Part shown: in pieces, positions 24,400-34,708 of the stretch
How positions within the stretch are numbered: the first letter of the stretch is position 1
Layout: every line of letters starts with the position of its first letter
From: Erythroxylum novogranatense
Taxonomy: Eukaryota > Streptophyta > Magnoliopsida > Malpighiales > Erythroxylaceae
NCBI GenBank assembly: GCA_029891385.1
Contig: CM057228.1
Coordinates: forward strand, 59,279,783-59,343,782
Length of the DNA stretch: 64,000 bases
Direction of reading: 5' to 3'
Notes under the pieces: model-generated
What the model saw: the letters and a program-made list of their open reading frames with translations, nothing else
Told to the model about the DNA's origin: nothing
Databases searched by the model: none
Position numbers and translations under genes: made by a program

Positions 24400-26431
24400 G
24401 TTAGACCCCAAATTTTTTTATGATAATATTAAGCATGGATTTTGATAATTATGTGTTTATAGTTTAGTTTGATTTATTTTGGGAGTATTAGTGGATAATT
24501 GAGGTATATTTGCATTTTATGAGGTTTAAATGAGAATTAGAGGATTTAATTATGTGAGGGCAATTTGGGAAGTTCATTTAAGTTGTATGGGTTTAGACTT
24601 GTATAGAGGGGTAAGATAGTCATTATTGCATGTCTTGGTTAAAAGGAAAAGAAAGGAATAGAAAGAAAGAAAAAGGAAAGAAAGAAGAAGGAAAGAATAG
24701 AAGTGCCGGCGGTGGAAGGAGAAGAGAAGAGGAAAAGGGTTTGTGATTTGGCAAGTTTCAGCGATTTTAGAGCTTCAATCGGTAAGTTTAGCACCTTTCT
24801 ATCTTGTTTACGGATGGATTAAGCAGTTAGATAGCTTGGATTGAGTATACTTGAAGGTTTTAGGGTTTTGGGTGAAAATGTAGAGATTTCCTTAGGTTGA
24901 TGTGTTTGTCTTTGGATTTGAAGCTTTGAATGGGTTAGAATGGTAGTAGAAGACTTGATCTATATTGTGGGTGTGTTGCATTTGAGTTTGGGAGCAAAAT
25001 GAAGTCGAAAAATGCAGAAAATTCACTTTCCTTGCTTGTGTGTATAATTTCTTTGCGTCATGGGTAGTAGTCATCATTCATGGCGAACCCCTTTGTTTCG
25101 AAAGTGAGATTTTTATATTTATGGGGATATCTTTTGGTGTGGATGTCGATTGAGGTGATTTTGGATTCATTGTGATCTAGAAATAAAAGACTACGAGTTG
25201 TATGAAAAAGGAAAGTTCGGAAATTTCTTCGAAGGATTCGAGAATTTATATGGGAGTCGGATGGAGACTTTTAGTATTTTGTTTTCTACTTTTTGAGCTT
25301 TATTGAATATTTTTTATGGATATTAATTGTATGGAAACTTGGTTTATTATAGGGAACCAAGCTGATTTGACCCAATCGCAAGAGGAAGGACGACAGTGAG
25401 TTTGATACTCAAGCGATACTAGGTGGGTAATATGTTTATGGTTATTGTGTGTATGGGCAATTGCATGATGTGTGTTTGCTTGCATTATATGACATTGCTT
25501 GCATTGAATTACATGAGAGATGTGAAAATGCTTTTGATTATAATTATGCATGGATTGATAGGCCTTTATGGCAATGGACACGAATGAAAATTGAGAAAAT
25601 GTGAAACATGCTTTGGCGTGGATTGAATGGACTATGTGCTTTGTTTGGGTAAGAGAGTTACGGATGGAGTCACGTGCGTTGTGATAAAGCCTTCTCCGGC
25701 TGCCGCTTGCAGCGAGATCCTTGAAATCGGACTCGGATAGATTACGGATCTACCTTTGGTTCATCCGGATAGATTACGGAACTCTCGAGCCAATTATGTG
25801 TGCATTCACGATTGATTTGATGAGCATAATTGCATAATGATTGCTATGTTGAGAAATAGAGATTGAATGACATATGCTTATATGAATGCGAATCATGTGA
25901 TGAATCTTGATCTGCTAGTGATCTATGAATAAATATGTATATGCTTGATTATGTGGCTCGGTGCCAATGGCTATCAACGTATATGCCACTGAGCTTCGCA
26001 GCTCACCCCATTACTCTCCCCTCCTCAGGTGCAGATCGAGACGAGTGTCGACCTTGCAGGGCATCTAAAACTTCAAGCTAGCTAGGAATTTGTTAAGTTA
26101 GTAATTTGGTTGGCCCTCTGAGCATTTCAGCATGGAGCATACTTTTGTATTTTGAGACTTCATTTTCTTTTGTATTCTGTTGCATTTGAGAATATTGTTA
26201 AATTTCTTTGAATGCAAATGACGATTGGCTTATGCATGTGGAATGATTAATGCATGTTTAGAATGCACGTGTAGAATATGTATATGTATGAGTATATGTA
26301 TGTGTGAATCGAATCAAATGGTTCTTTGTATGGATGTTGGGATCGGGTTCGATGGTATATGGAGCGTCCGTCGCAGGCGCAGTCCGAGGGGCCGGCCTCG
26401 GGAATCGAGGATCCGGGACCCGGGGCCAACA
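24400..26431 (+). repeat. Gypsy B 3' LTR
   Basis: 2032 bp, nearly identical to the 5' LTR but shortened by a deletion of about 170 bp around 25015-25075 that removes the GC palindromes. The rest differs mainly by small indels. The hairpin GAGCT-tcgc-AGCTC is intact at 25991-26004. Confidence 0.95.
25423..26028 (+). other. Putative intron-like segment in gypsy B 3' LTR
   Basis: AG/GTGGGTAA at 25421-25428, GAGCT-tcgc-AGCTC then CTCACCCC and a pyrimidine tract ending CTCCTCAG/GT at 26028. The possible upstream acceptor is TTTATTATAG ending at 25352. Confidence 0.5.
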
Positions 26432-27545
26432 TATTACCCACCTAATATCGCTCGAGAATCCAACTCACTGTTGTCCTTCCTCTTGCAATTGGATCAGGTC
26501 GGCTTGGTTTCCTATAACAAACTAAGTTTCCATTCAAACAATATCCAAAAGAAATATTCAAAAAGCTTGATAATCAAAAGTACTAGCATTAAAAGTCTAC
26601 ATTCGACTTCCAACCAAAATCCTGAATCTTATAAGCAATATCTGAACTTCCCTTTCTTCATAAAACTTGTAGCCCTCTATCTCTAGTCTACAACGGATCT
26701 GAAATCACCTCATTTGGACTTTTACAACAAAAGATATGCCCAAAATACTAAAATTCATCTTTACTGGAAACAGGGCACTCGCCGTGACGAAGGCCTGATG
26801 CTCGCCGTGACGTGCACAAATTCGCACGTCGCGACGTGCATACCTTCCTCGCACGTCGCGGCGTGCTCATGAGCGCGTTGCGACTTGCGGGTCTGGAGAA
26901 CGTCTCCGAACCTAATTTTTCCAGCATTTACCCACTTCAATCCTTCCCTTAAGCAAATGCAACACACCTAAACCTTGATTCAATTCTTATATTACATTTA
27001 TAACCCATTAACACCTTAAAAAGAGTCACAAAATCCTCAACCCAAGAAATCTAGCCATTTTTGCCTTTAAACCCTAAACCACCGATTCTAACATATGCAA
27101 AACAATTCTAGGGTTTAATCTAATCTCAACAAGGTTAAAAAGAAGCTAACTTACCAGAACTTGTCCCGAATCCGTCGAAAACTCCAAGGATCGAAAACCC
27201 AAATTTTCTCTTCTCTTCTTCCTCACCTACAGCACCTCTCTTCCTCTCTTCTTCTTTTTCTTTTCTTTTCCTCTCTTCTACTTCTAATTTCTTTCTTTTA
27301 AGTCTAAATGGGTAGGAAAAGACCAAAACACCCCTCCTTGTAAAGACTTAAGCTCTCCCACCTAAGTGGTCTTCCTAAAATGCCCTCACACATTTTTATC
27401 CCTTAATTTTCATTAAAACCACATTAAACTCAACAAAACCTCAATTATCCACTAACACTCCCAATTTAATCAAACTAAGCCATAATCACACAATTAACAC
27501 AATTCATGCTTAATGAAATCATAAAAGAAAATTTGGGGCCCAACA

Positions 27546-28256
27546 TATTAGATTAAAGATGAAAGATGTACATTAGATGGACCATCTTCCTTCTTTCTTC
27601 TTGACAAAACTGAAATTGGTTATTCAATTTTAGGTTATAGTCTTTTCATATAGCCATTTTAAAGAAAAATGAAGAGAGTCTCATTTATTGACAATTTTAT
27701 GATTGATTAATGCAAGAAGTGATGCATTGGATACCTCTCTCTTGTTCCATTCATGCATAACCGAAATTGGAGTGTAAGAAAGACATCTTGCATGTTCTGA
27801 CACCTTCTCTCCTTTCATGCAAGGTAGAATCGAAAATACCAATTGAAAGAGTTTCATTTTTGGTGCTTCTTCTTCTAAAAAAATCTCCTCCAAACATTTC
27901 TTCTCCTTTCCCACCAAATAATTTTGTTAACCTAATTGTCCTTGAAGAACAAGTGGTAAATCTAATTGGTTGAGGATACAAAAACAAGGATAAAGTAGAT
28001 TGCTAAAGGACAAGATTCAAAGGCAAAGGATTTGGATACAAGAAGAAGGAGAGGATAGTGCAGCAAGGATTTAAAGCTGTAGCAAAGGAGTCAGTAATAC
28101 TCCTGATCTTGTTTATGTTTTATTATCCTTATACCATATCATGTATGGATTAGCATGATGATTTGGATTTGCTGCTTCTGCTGCAAGTAATGATTTCTTA
28201 AAAGTTTTGAAATCTATCGTTTCTCTAAATATAGCATGTTTTTTTTCGATCCAACA
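27546..28256 (+). repeat. Copia B 5' LTR, right part
   Basis: Continues the LTR interrupted at 16453 (TATTAGATTAAAGATGAAAG onward) and ends CCAACA before the PBS. It matches the copia C LTR from about 36050 to 36763. Confidence 0.93.
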
Positions 28257-28274
28257 ATTGGTATCAGAGTCGGT
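28257..28274 (+). other. Primer binding site of copia B
   Basis: TGGTATCAGAGTCGG begins at 28259, right after the LTR end; Met-tRNA type. Confidence 0.92.
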
Positions 28275-29773
28275 TTCTAATGTATGATTTCGGTTCCTTT
28301 ATATTTGATGCATGGGTTGACAATTTTTATGTGTATGCTGCATATTTTTATGTGATAGAAATATATATGGTGTATATGTTGCTCTTTTGGTTGTCCATAG
28401 AAGTTAAATTTGCCTTGTAAGATTTCTTCATTTGGTTGTAACAAGGAGCGTGGTCTATTATCTCCATGTCTCCTCCTTGGCTTCAATTTTCTATTTTCTT
28501 TGATTTTGTAATGTACAAGTTGATGTAATGATGAAGATGGAGCAGCCATGGGTTGAAGAAATGGAAAGGTAAAATTTTTCCGGTGTATCCTTTTGTGTAC
28601 TGGCATAAGTTTTGTGAAAACAAAGATGCTGGAATTTTGTTTCAATGGATCACATTTCATTTTTTAATGTAAAAACAAGTGCTGGATTTTTGTTTCATAG
28701 AATCCAATTTTGGTTTTGATAAAATACTAAGGACTGGTTTTTTATTTTCATGGAATAAGTTTCGGTTTTAATAAAAAATAATGCTGGAATTTTTCGTCAT
28801 AAAAAAGAATCGGTTTCCTAAAAATCTAGTGCTGGAATCTTGTTTTTCAAAGTGAGAAATTTTGGTTTTAATATATGCCATTACATTTTGTTTACCGAAT
28901 GGGCCGGTTTTAATATATGCCATTAAATTTCGGTTTTAATATATGCCAAGTCCAAGAAGTATACTTTTGGGCCTAAAAGGCTTGTATTTTCTTTTATTTC
29001 TAGGATGGACAATCAAAAGTGGCCTTATTAGTTCATGTGATGAATAGAGAAATGAATGCTTATAATATGCAATATTATTGATTGCACGCCATTTAGAAAA
29101 TTGCCAACCCTAGGCCTTACCATGCATTCATTATGTATGAGATATATAATGAAACAATATAGGATGGATAATAAATTGCATCTAGACAAGATGGTAATTA
29201 AAAACTTAAATCCCAAAGAGATTGAGTGGGAGAGGATGCTCATCTGAGAGTCCACAGTCTCCAAATGATGGCCCATTTGTATGTGGTGAAGTGTTACTCT
29301 CCATCGGAGGGCATGGATCTTAGATCTTGCATGGTATGGGTCTCCTTAAGGATAAGTCCACTTATTGATAGAAAATGTGACCTCCCATCGAGGCATGATT
29401 TGCAAGTATCTTTAGTGTATGAATCAAATGGTTAAACACTCAACATTCTTTATCAATAAACTGCCTACCGTAGCTCTATTGGTAAAAGTATGGACCAAAT
29501 TAAGTCGCTTCTTAAAAAATTGAGCATGAGATGCTTGGTAGTTTTTTGAGTGGGAGGGTCCCAGTTTTTCTTTTAATGGATAAGATGGTCCACCGTCACT
29601 TAGTCTATTATAGATAAGAAAAATAGCCGTCGTATAAGGTTTTAATTTTTTAAGTTTTGTTAAATCTATCATCATGCATACATGCATCATGATTTTATAC
29701 AAAGTTCCATTAATTGTTGACTAGTATGCTCATTTTTTAATAATTTATATTTTCAGACATAATCAACCACAAA
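28275..29773 (+). other. Copia B untranslated leader
   Basis: About 1.5 kb between PBS and gag with no supported reading frame. It contains the degenerate repeats at 28627-28880 and a tRNA-like word near 29466 that does not hold up as a tRNA. Confidence 0.75.
28627..28880 (+). repeat. Degenerate ~50-bp tandem repeats in copia leader
   Basis: Five units begin with TGCTGGAATTTTGTTTCA or close variants and end in a TCGGTTTTAATnAAAA-like half; unit length is about 48-55 bp. The same array occurs in copia C at 37126-37390, so it is an element feature and not a local expansion. Confidence 0.75.
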
Positions 29774-30651
29774 ATGAATCCTCTCACCTTGCTCTTGATT
29801 AATGACAAATTGGAAAATAGAGACAATTTTAATGAATGAAGACGTAACCTTGACATTGTTCTTCAATATGAACGTATTTCATGTGTGTTAACTGAAAGTG
29901 CGCCTACACATCCAGGTGAAGCTTCAACTCCTGAGCGAGTCTAACAACATGAGCGTTGGCAAAATGCTGACAAGACTACTAAGTGTTATATTCTGGCTTC
30001 TGTCAGCGCATGTTACAAAAGCAAATTGCTTGTATGAAAACTTCTAATGCAATGTTCCATCACCTACATGAGATGTTTGGTGCGAGGACTAGGTCTGCAA
30101 GAGTGAAAGCTATCCAAACCTTTCATAATCTGAGACAAAAACCTGGTGAACCGATGCGGGATTACATGATGAAGGTAATCTCTACGATCACTGAGGCTGT
30201 GATGCTTGGGGAGGATATGGATGCAGACACACAGATGATTATGATCATCAATAGCTTAAACTCTTCTTTTCAGTAGTTTAAGTTGGACTATAAGCTCAAC
30301 AACAAGGATTACGCCTTGAGTAAGTTAATGAATACCCTCCAAAATACGGAGGAGATATTGACTATTAAGGCTCATGGGCTAGAAGCTAATGTAGCTTCTT
30401 CTTCTAAGCCCAAGGGTAAGGGCAAGGAAAAGAAGAAGGGTCCAATGAAAAAGAAGGCCCAAACAGGGGTCAAGGCCAAACCCATAAAAAAAAAGGCTAA
30501 AGAGAACAACAAAGGAAAGTGTTTCCACCGTGATGAGATGGGTCACTGGAAAAGAAAATGTCCAGTCTACCTAGATTCCCTCAAAAGTAAACAAGGTATG
30601 AGTTTCCTAAGCTTGTTAGGAACTAGAAATGTGACAGATTTATCTACTTCT
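29774..30651 (+). pseudogene. Copia B gag, broken
   Basis: ATG at 29774 (MNPLTLLLINDKLE) opens gag; a stop follows after about 20 codons and the frame then changes. From 29983 one frame carries MFHHLHEMFGARTRSARVKA and RQKPGEPMRDYMMKV, and after a stop at 30274 a Lys-rich tail with the zinc knuckle CFHRDEMGHWKRKC (30520-30561). The second Cys of the knuckle is Arg. Gag forms the particle and binds RNA. This is the best preserved copia gag here but is not functional. Confidence 0.9.
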
Positions 30652-31233
30652 TGGATATTAGATTCATGAGCCACTAACCATGTTTATAATTCATTGCAGG
30701 GGTTCTTGCAAAGGAGAAGACTACCTAAAGGCCAGTTTTAAGTCAAGATAGCAAATGACTCCTATGTTTCAGCAGAATTAGTGGGAGTAGTTATCTTGGA
30801 TTTTCCTAGTGGTCATAGGTTATATTTGAAGGATGTCTATTATATGCCTATGATTGTAAGGAAGATGGTTTCTGTTTTTTGTCTAATAAAATCTGGTTAT
30901 TCCTTATATTTTGAAAAGGTTGTTTCAAAATATGAGAATAAGGATTTTATTTGTGATGCGATAACTAAACAGGGATTGTTTTTTATAGAACCTATGAAAG
31001 GCTCACTAAACACCACAGAATTGATAAAACCAAGACATTCCAATATCTCTAGCATTAATTCAAAGTATCTGTGGCACTTAAGAATGGGTCATATTAATCA
31101 AAAAAGACTTGACATGTTAGTAAAGGGTGGGATCCTTATGGGCTTGGATAGTGATCCATTACCCTCCTGTGAATCTTGTATTGAAGGAAAAATTACCAAA
31201 GCATCATTTCCTTCTAAAGGAAACAGAACTTAA
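30652..31233 (+). pseudogene. Copia B protease and integrase zinc region
   Basis: Protease begins WILDS at 30652, but the Gly of the D-S-G active site is a stop (30667-30669). Protease continues with ATNHVYNSLQGF and, from 30781, VGVVILDFPSGHRLYLKDV. The pre-integrase domain follows with YLWHLRMGHINQKRL and SCESCIEGK, an HHCC zinc site. It stays in one frame with gag, as expected for copia polyproteins. A stop at 31231 precedes the integrase core. Confidence 0.9.
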
Positions 31234-32145
31234 TCCACATTGGACCTGGTATATACTGATGTGTGTGGGCCCATGAATGTACAAGCTAGAGAAGGTTATG
31301 AATACTTCATAACTTTTATAAATGATTACTCAAGACATGGCTATTTGTATTTGATGCATAAAAAGAGTGAATCCTTTGAAAAGTTCAAAAAATTGAAAGC
31401 TGAAGCTGATAAGCAACTTAGCAAGTCATTAAAACAACTTCGATCAAATTGAGATGGTGAGTACTTACCTGGAGAGTTCCAACAATATTTAATTGACAAT
31501 GGAATTGTTTCCAATTTGTCAGCTCCTCGAACACCTCAACATAATGGTGTAGTAGAGAGGAGAAATAGAACTCTATTGGAAATGGTAAGATCAATGATGT
31601 CCTATGCTAGCCTTCCAGAATCGTTTTGGGGATATTCCATACAAACTACAACATATCTTCTTAACTTTGCTCCATCCAAATCGGTGCCTAAAACACCTAA
31701 GGAGTTGTGGACTGGTCGAGTTCCTTCATTAAGGCACTTGAGGACTTGGGGCTGCCCAGCCCATGTTTTAAAACCTGTATCCATAAAGATGGAACCAAGG
31801 TCAAAAGTATGTGTGTTTGTATGATATCCTATTAGAACTCGATGGTACTATTTTTATAGTCCTCAGGAAAGGAAGGTATTTGTGTTGACAAATGCGACCT
31901 TCTTGGAGGAAGATTTTGTGAGAAATCACAAAGGAAGAAGTGAAGTAGTATTAAAGGAGTTAGCTATGTCATCCAAACCAAGAGTTATTTTGGATATGGC
32001 AGAACAAGATGTCAAAATAGATTTAAGAGTTGAATCGAAAGTGCAACTTGAACATCAAGTTGTGCCTAGACATAGTGGGAGGGTTGTGAGACAGTCAGAT
32101 AGGTATCTGGGTCTAGGGGAAGGCTTAATTGTCATCTCACACTAA
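31234..32145 (+). pseudogene. Copia B integrase
   Basis: Core starts LDLVYTDVCGPMNVQ (31240) with the first catalytic Asp. In the second catalytic segment the usual Asp position reads Asn before a stop (about 31447-31452). The Glu region is TPQHNGVVERRNRTLLEM (31528-31580). The tail runs through KTPKELWTGRVPSLRHLRT, a stop at 31822, then LEHQVVPRHSGRVVRQSDR near 32050. It would insert element DNA; the lost Asp and stops make that impossible. Confidence 0.9.
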
Positions 32146-32810
32146 GAAGAAATAGATCACATTACGTATACACAGGCTAGTAATGATGTTGATGCAGGAA
32201 AATGGCTCAAGGCGATGGAATCGAAAATAGATTCCATGTATACTAATGAAGTCTGGGTCTTTGTAGATCTACCACGGGTCTAAAAGCATAAGGTGTAAAT
32301 GGATTTACAAAAGGAAAAGGGGATCGGATGGAAAGTTAGAGACCTTTAAAGCTAGATTGGTAGCTAAGGGCAACACTCAAAAAGAGGGTATATACTATGA
32401 GGAGACTTTATCTCTGGTTGCCATGCTTAAATCCATCAGGTTTCTTTTGGCCATAGCAGCCTATTTCGATTATGAAACATGGAAAATGGATGTCAAGACC
32501 ACATTTCTTAATGGGGATCTTGAGGAGATCATTTATATGGCTCAACAAGAAGGATTCATTGAGCCAGGTAATGAGCATAAGGTTTGCAAGTTGCAAAGGA
32601 CCATTTATGGACTTAAGCAAGCATCTAGGTCTTGGAACATTAGGTTTGATAAGGCTATTAAAACCTATGGGTTCATACAAAACCTAGATGAGCCTTGTAA
32701 AAGAATACAATAAGGTAAGGTTACTTTCCTAATCCTATATGTTGATGACATTCTGATCAATGGGAATGATGTGGGAATGTTATCTGTAATTAAGGATGGT
32801 CAGTATTAGG
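32146..32810 (+). pseudogene. Copia B reverse transcriptase, internally deleted
   Basis: Starts around KWLKAMESKIDSMYTNEVW (32200); a frameshift near 32280 moves it to a second frame with ARLVAKGNTQKEG, WKMDVKTTFLNGDLEE and KLQRTIYGLKQASRSWN. A stop at 32711-32713 precedes the catalytic YVDD (32738-32749) in LILYVDDILINGND. Soon afterwards, near 32800, the rest of RT is missing and RNase H sequence starts, so roughly 150 residues of thumb and connection are deleted. RT copies element RNA to DNA. Confidence 0.92.
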
Positions 32811-33286
32811 CGGGATATCTGATTCGATTTCAATCAGATGTTGATTCAAGGAAATCAACTTTTGGTTCTATATTTATTTTAGGAGGTGGAGCCATAGTTT
32901 GGAGGAGTGTGAAGCAATCTTATATTGCTGATTCAACTATGGAGGCTGAGTATGTTCTTTGCGTGTGAAGCGTGAAAGAAGCGATCGGCTCCGAAGTTCT
33001 AAATAATTTAGAGGTAGTTCCAGAGGCAAGAAAACTCATTACACTTTATTGTGATAATAGTGGGGCAGTGGCTAATTCTAAAGAACCTCGGAACCACAAA
33101 GCTGCCAATCATATTGAGCGAAAGTATCATCGCATAAAGGAGATAATACAATGTGGAGAGGTGGATGTGGTAAAGATTCCCACAGAGCAAAACCTTGCTA
33201 ATCCGTTCACAAAGTCATTGACTCAAAAGAGCTTTGAGGTTCACTTAGAAGGGATGGGAATGAGGGATATGTCAAACTTGCTTTAG
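32811..33286 (+). pseudogene. Copia B RNase H
   Basis: Contains FQSDVDSRKSTFGS (32830), TMEAEYV (32938), then, after a stop, ITLYCDNSGAVANSKEPRN (33040) and HIERKYHRIKEIIQ (33110) to NPFTKSLTQKSFEVHLEG near the end at 33286. These are the copia RNase H blocks, including the acidic residues of EAEY and CDNS. The first Asp region is incomplete because of the upstream deletion. Confidence 0.92.
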
Positions 33287-33300
33287 GGCGAGTGGGAGAT
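33287..33300 (+). other. Polypurine tract of copia B
   Basis: GGGCGAGTGGGAGAT lies directly before the 3' LTR TGTTGGAGTT. Confidence 0.9.
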
Positions 33301-34708
33301 TGTTGGAGTTATGTAAATATAGAGCCCTAGAAAGCAAGTGTATTTACATGTAACTTTAACTTCTTCAGTTACAATTTTGTAATGAAAATATTTATTACTA
33401 AAAAAACAAAAGAGTTTGGTTTTATTTATGTGAGCGTTATATATCTGGTCAAAAGGTACCAAGATTCTTTTGTAAGTAATATACATGTACATAGAGATAT
33501 ATGGGAAACATGTATATTATTAGAATCTGAATTAATTGATTCACAGTTGAATAATCAAGTTGGTCACTTGATTATGGTTTAGGCTGTAGTGTTGCGATTT
33601 ATCTCCATATAAGTAAAGGAGTTTACTTAAAGGGAATGATGAGTTTTATATCATGATAGTAGTAGACCATCGATAATGGCACTATTAAATGAATCTAGAA
33701 TCAAGTATGGTTTCAAGAATAAAGTGGGCGGTTACTTTAATCTTAAAACATACAACTTAAGCATTCGCTTATTATAAACCATAATCTTGATGAGTGGTGA
33801 ACTCATAAATGGTTCATTATAATTCTTGATATGATTGGAGTGGATTTTTTTAGAGTCTTAATCTAGTGTTTGCATGCTGGAATTATTAATTGAAACATAT
33901 ATCAGAGAACATTCACTCAAATAAAGAGTTTATAGTGCTATCGTCACTTCTAGATGTTTTAAGGAGATTTGGTGATTAAACTGGCACCAGTAGTTTGATG
34001 GACTAGCTACCTATCAAGACTTGACACCAAGATGAGATCTTGTGTGTTAATCACCATATAATGTAAAACGGGAGATCTAGAAGAAAAAACCAACATAAGG
34101 GCAAAACAGTAATTTTACCCTTTGTTGTGCGGATGGCTATAATAAGGTTCTAAATAGGGTTTGCAATTGGACATAAAACATGTATTATCATAATTTTTAA
34201 TAATTTAAGAGTTTAACTAATTGTCTTTAGTGGAATGACATTTACTTAATAAGCTATAATTAATTCTAATGAGATTGAATTAATTCTGGACTTATTGGTG
34301 CTTGAATTATCAAAGTCTAATAAGATTCCCCACCTGGCTTGAAGGAAGGTTATCAAGCTAAGTAAGAAATATAAATGGAGGTTTTAAAAGCCCATAATTG
34401 AATGTTGGGCTTGGTCTAATTAATGGTTAATTAGAACCCCAAATGTACATTTAGAAATGGGCTAGGTTTTGGTTTAATGTAATTAATTATATTAATTATA
34501 TTAAAACAATTTTTTTAAAGGAGAAGTAGCAATTTCGGTTTTGTTAGGTGAAATGTGAAACTACACATTTCACATTAAAATGCAAAAATAAAGATGGTCT
34601 TTATTATAGTTTATCATCATTAAATGGAGTTATGAACTTACCATTAAATGGTTTAGTGGTTATCTTTTAATGTTAGCATGTAACCTATTTGCATTCATTA
34701 GATTAAAG
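33301..34708 (+). repeat. Copia B 3' LTR, truncated
   Basis: TGTTGGAGTTATGTAAATATAG to GATTAAAG, the first 1408 bp of an LTR of about 2.05 kb. It stops where the copia C LTR begins. The last bases, TAAAG, would be a 5-bp target site if C inserted here, but the right copy is not in the window. Confidence 0.93.

Larger units (their letters stand above)
17445..26431 (+). mobile_element. Nearly complete Ty3/gypsy chromovirus (family B)
   Basis: 8987 bp with two LTRs, PBS, gag, protease, RT, RNase H, integrase, a chromodomain-like tail and a PPT, flanked by TATTA (17440-17444 and 26432-26436). A related LTR at 59025-59041 carries the uninterrupted site ATATTACCCACC, confirming the insertion point. 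Met-type PBS, long LTRs and the pol tail suggest the Tekay/Del lineage (inference). Pol is full of small indels although the LTRs remain very similar. Confidence 0.93.
16454..27545 (-). mobile_element. Outer gypsy solo LTR (family B), minus strand, split
   Basis: The plus-strand left end reads TGTTGAGCCTGGGTCC and the right end GGGGCCCAACA. TATTA flanks both (16449-16453 and 27546-27550). Its own sequence (16454-17444 and 26437-27545) adds up to about 2.1 kb, matching the inner element's LTRs in reverse. The split is caused by the inner gypsy at 17445-26431. No internal domain of its own is present, so it is a solo LTR. It holds the palindrome AGCTCGCCGCGGCGAGCT (16522-16539) and, on the minus strand, GTAAGT (27149-27154), a GTGGGTAA donor-like box (ends 26441) and a CTCAG acceptor-like site (16861). 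Confidence 0.9.
15077..34708 (+). mobile_element. Ty1/copia element B with nested insertions
   Basis: 5' LTR (15077-16453 plus 27546-28256), PBS at 28259, leader, gag-pol remnant 29774-33286, a purine tract before 33301, and a 3' LTR starting at 33301 but cut at 34708, where the LTR of copia C starts. The 5' LTR is split by a gypsy solo LTR that is itself split by a full gypsy element. The first hundred bases of the two LTRs differ at several positions, so this is an old insertion. Gene order gag-PR-INT-RT-RH fits copia. Confidence 0.93.

Noticed and set aside
29466..29520. tRNA-like word GTAGCTCTATTGGTAAAAG
   Set aside because: It resembles a tRNA D-arm or A box, but no B box, acceptor stem or anticodon arm follows, and it lies in a copia leader.
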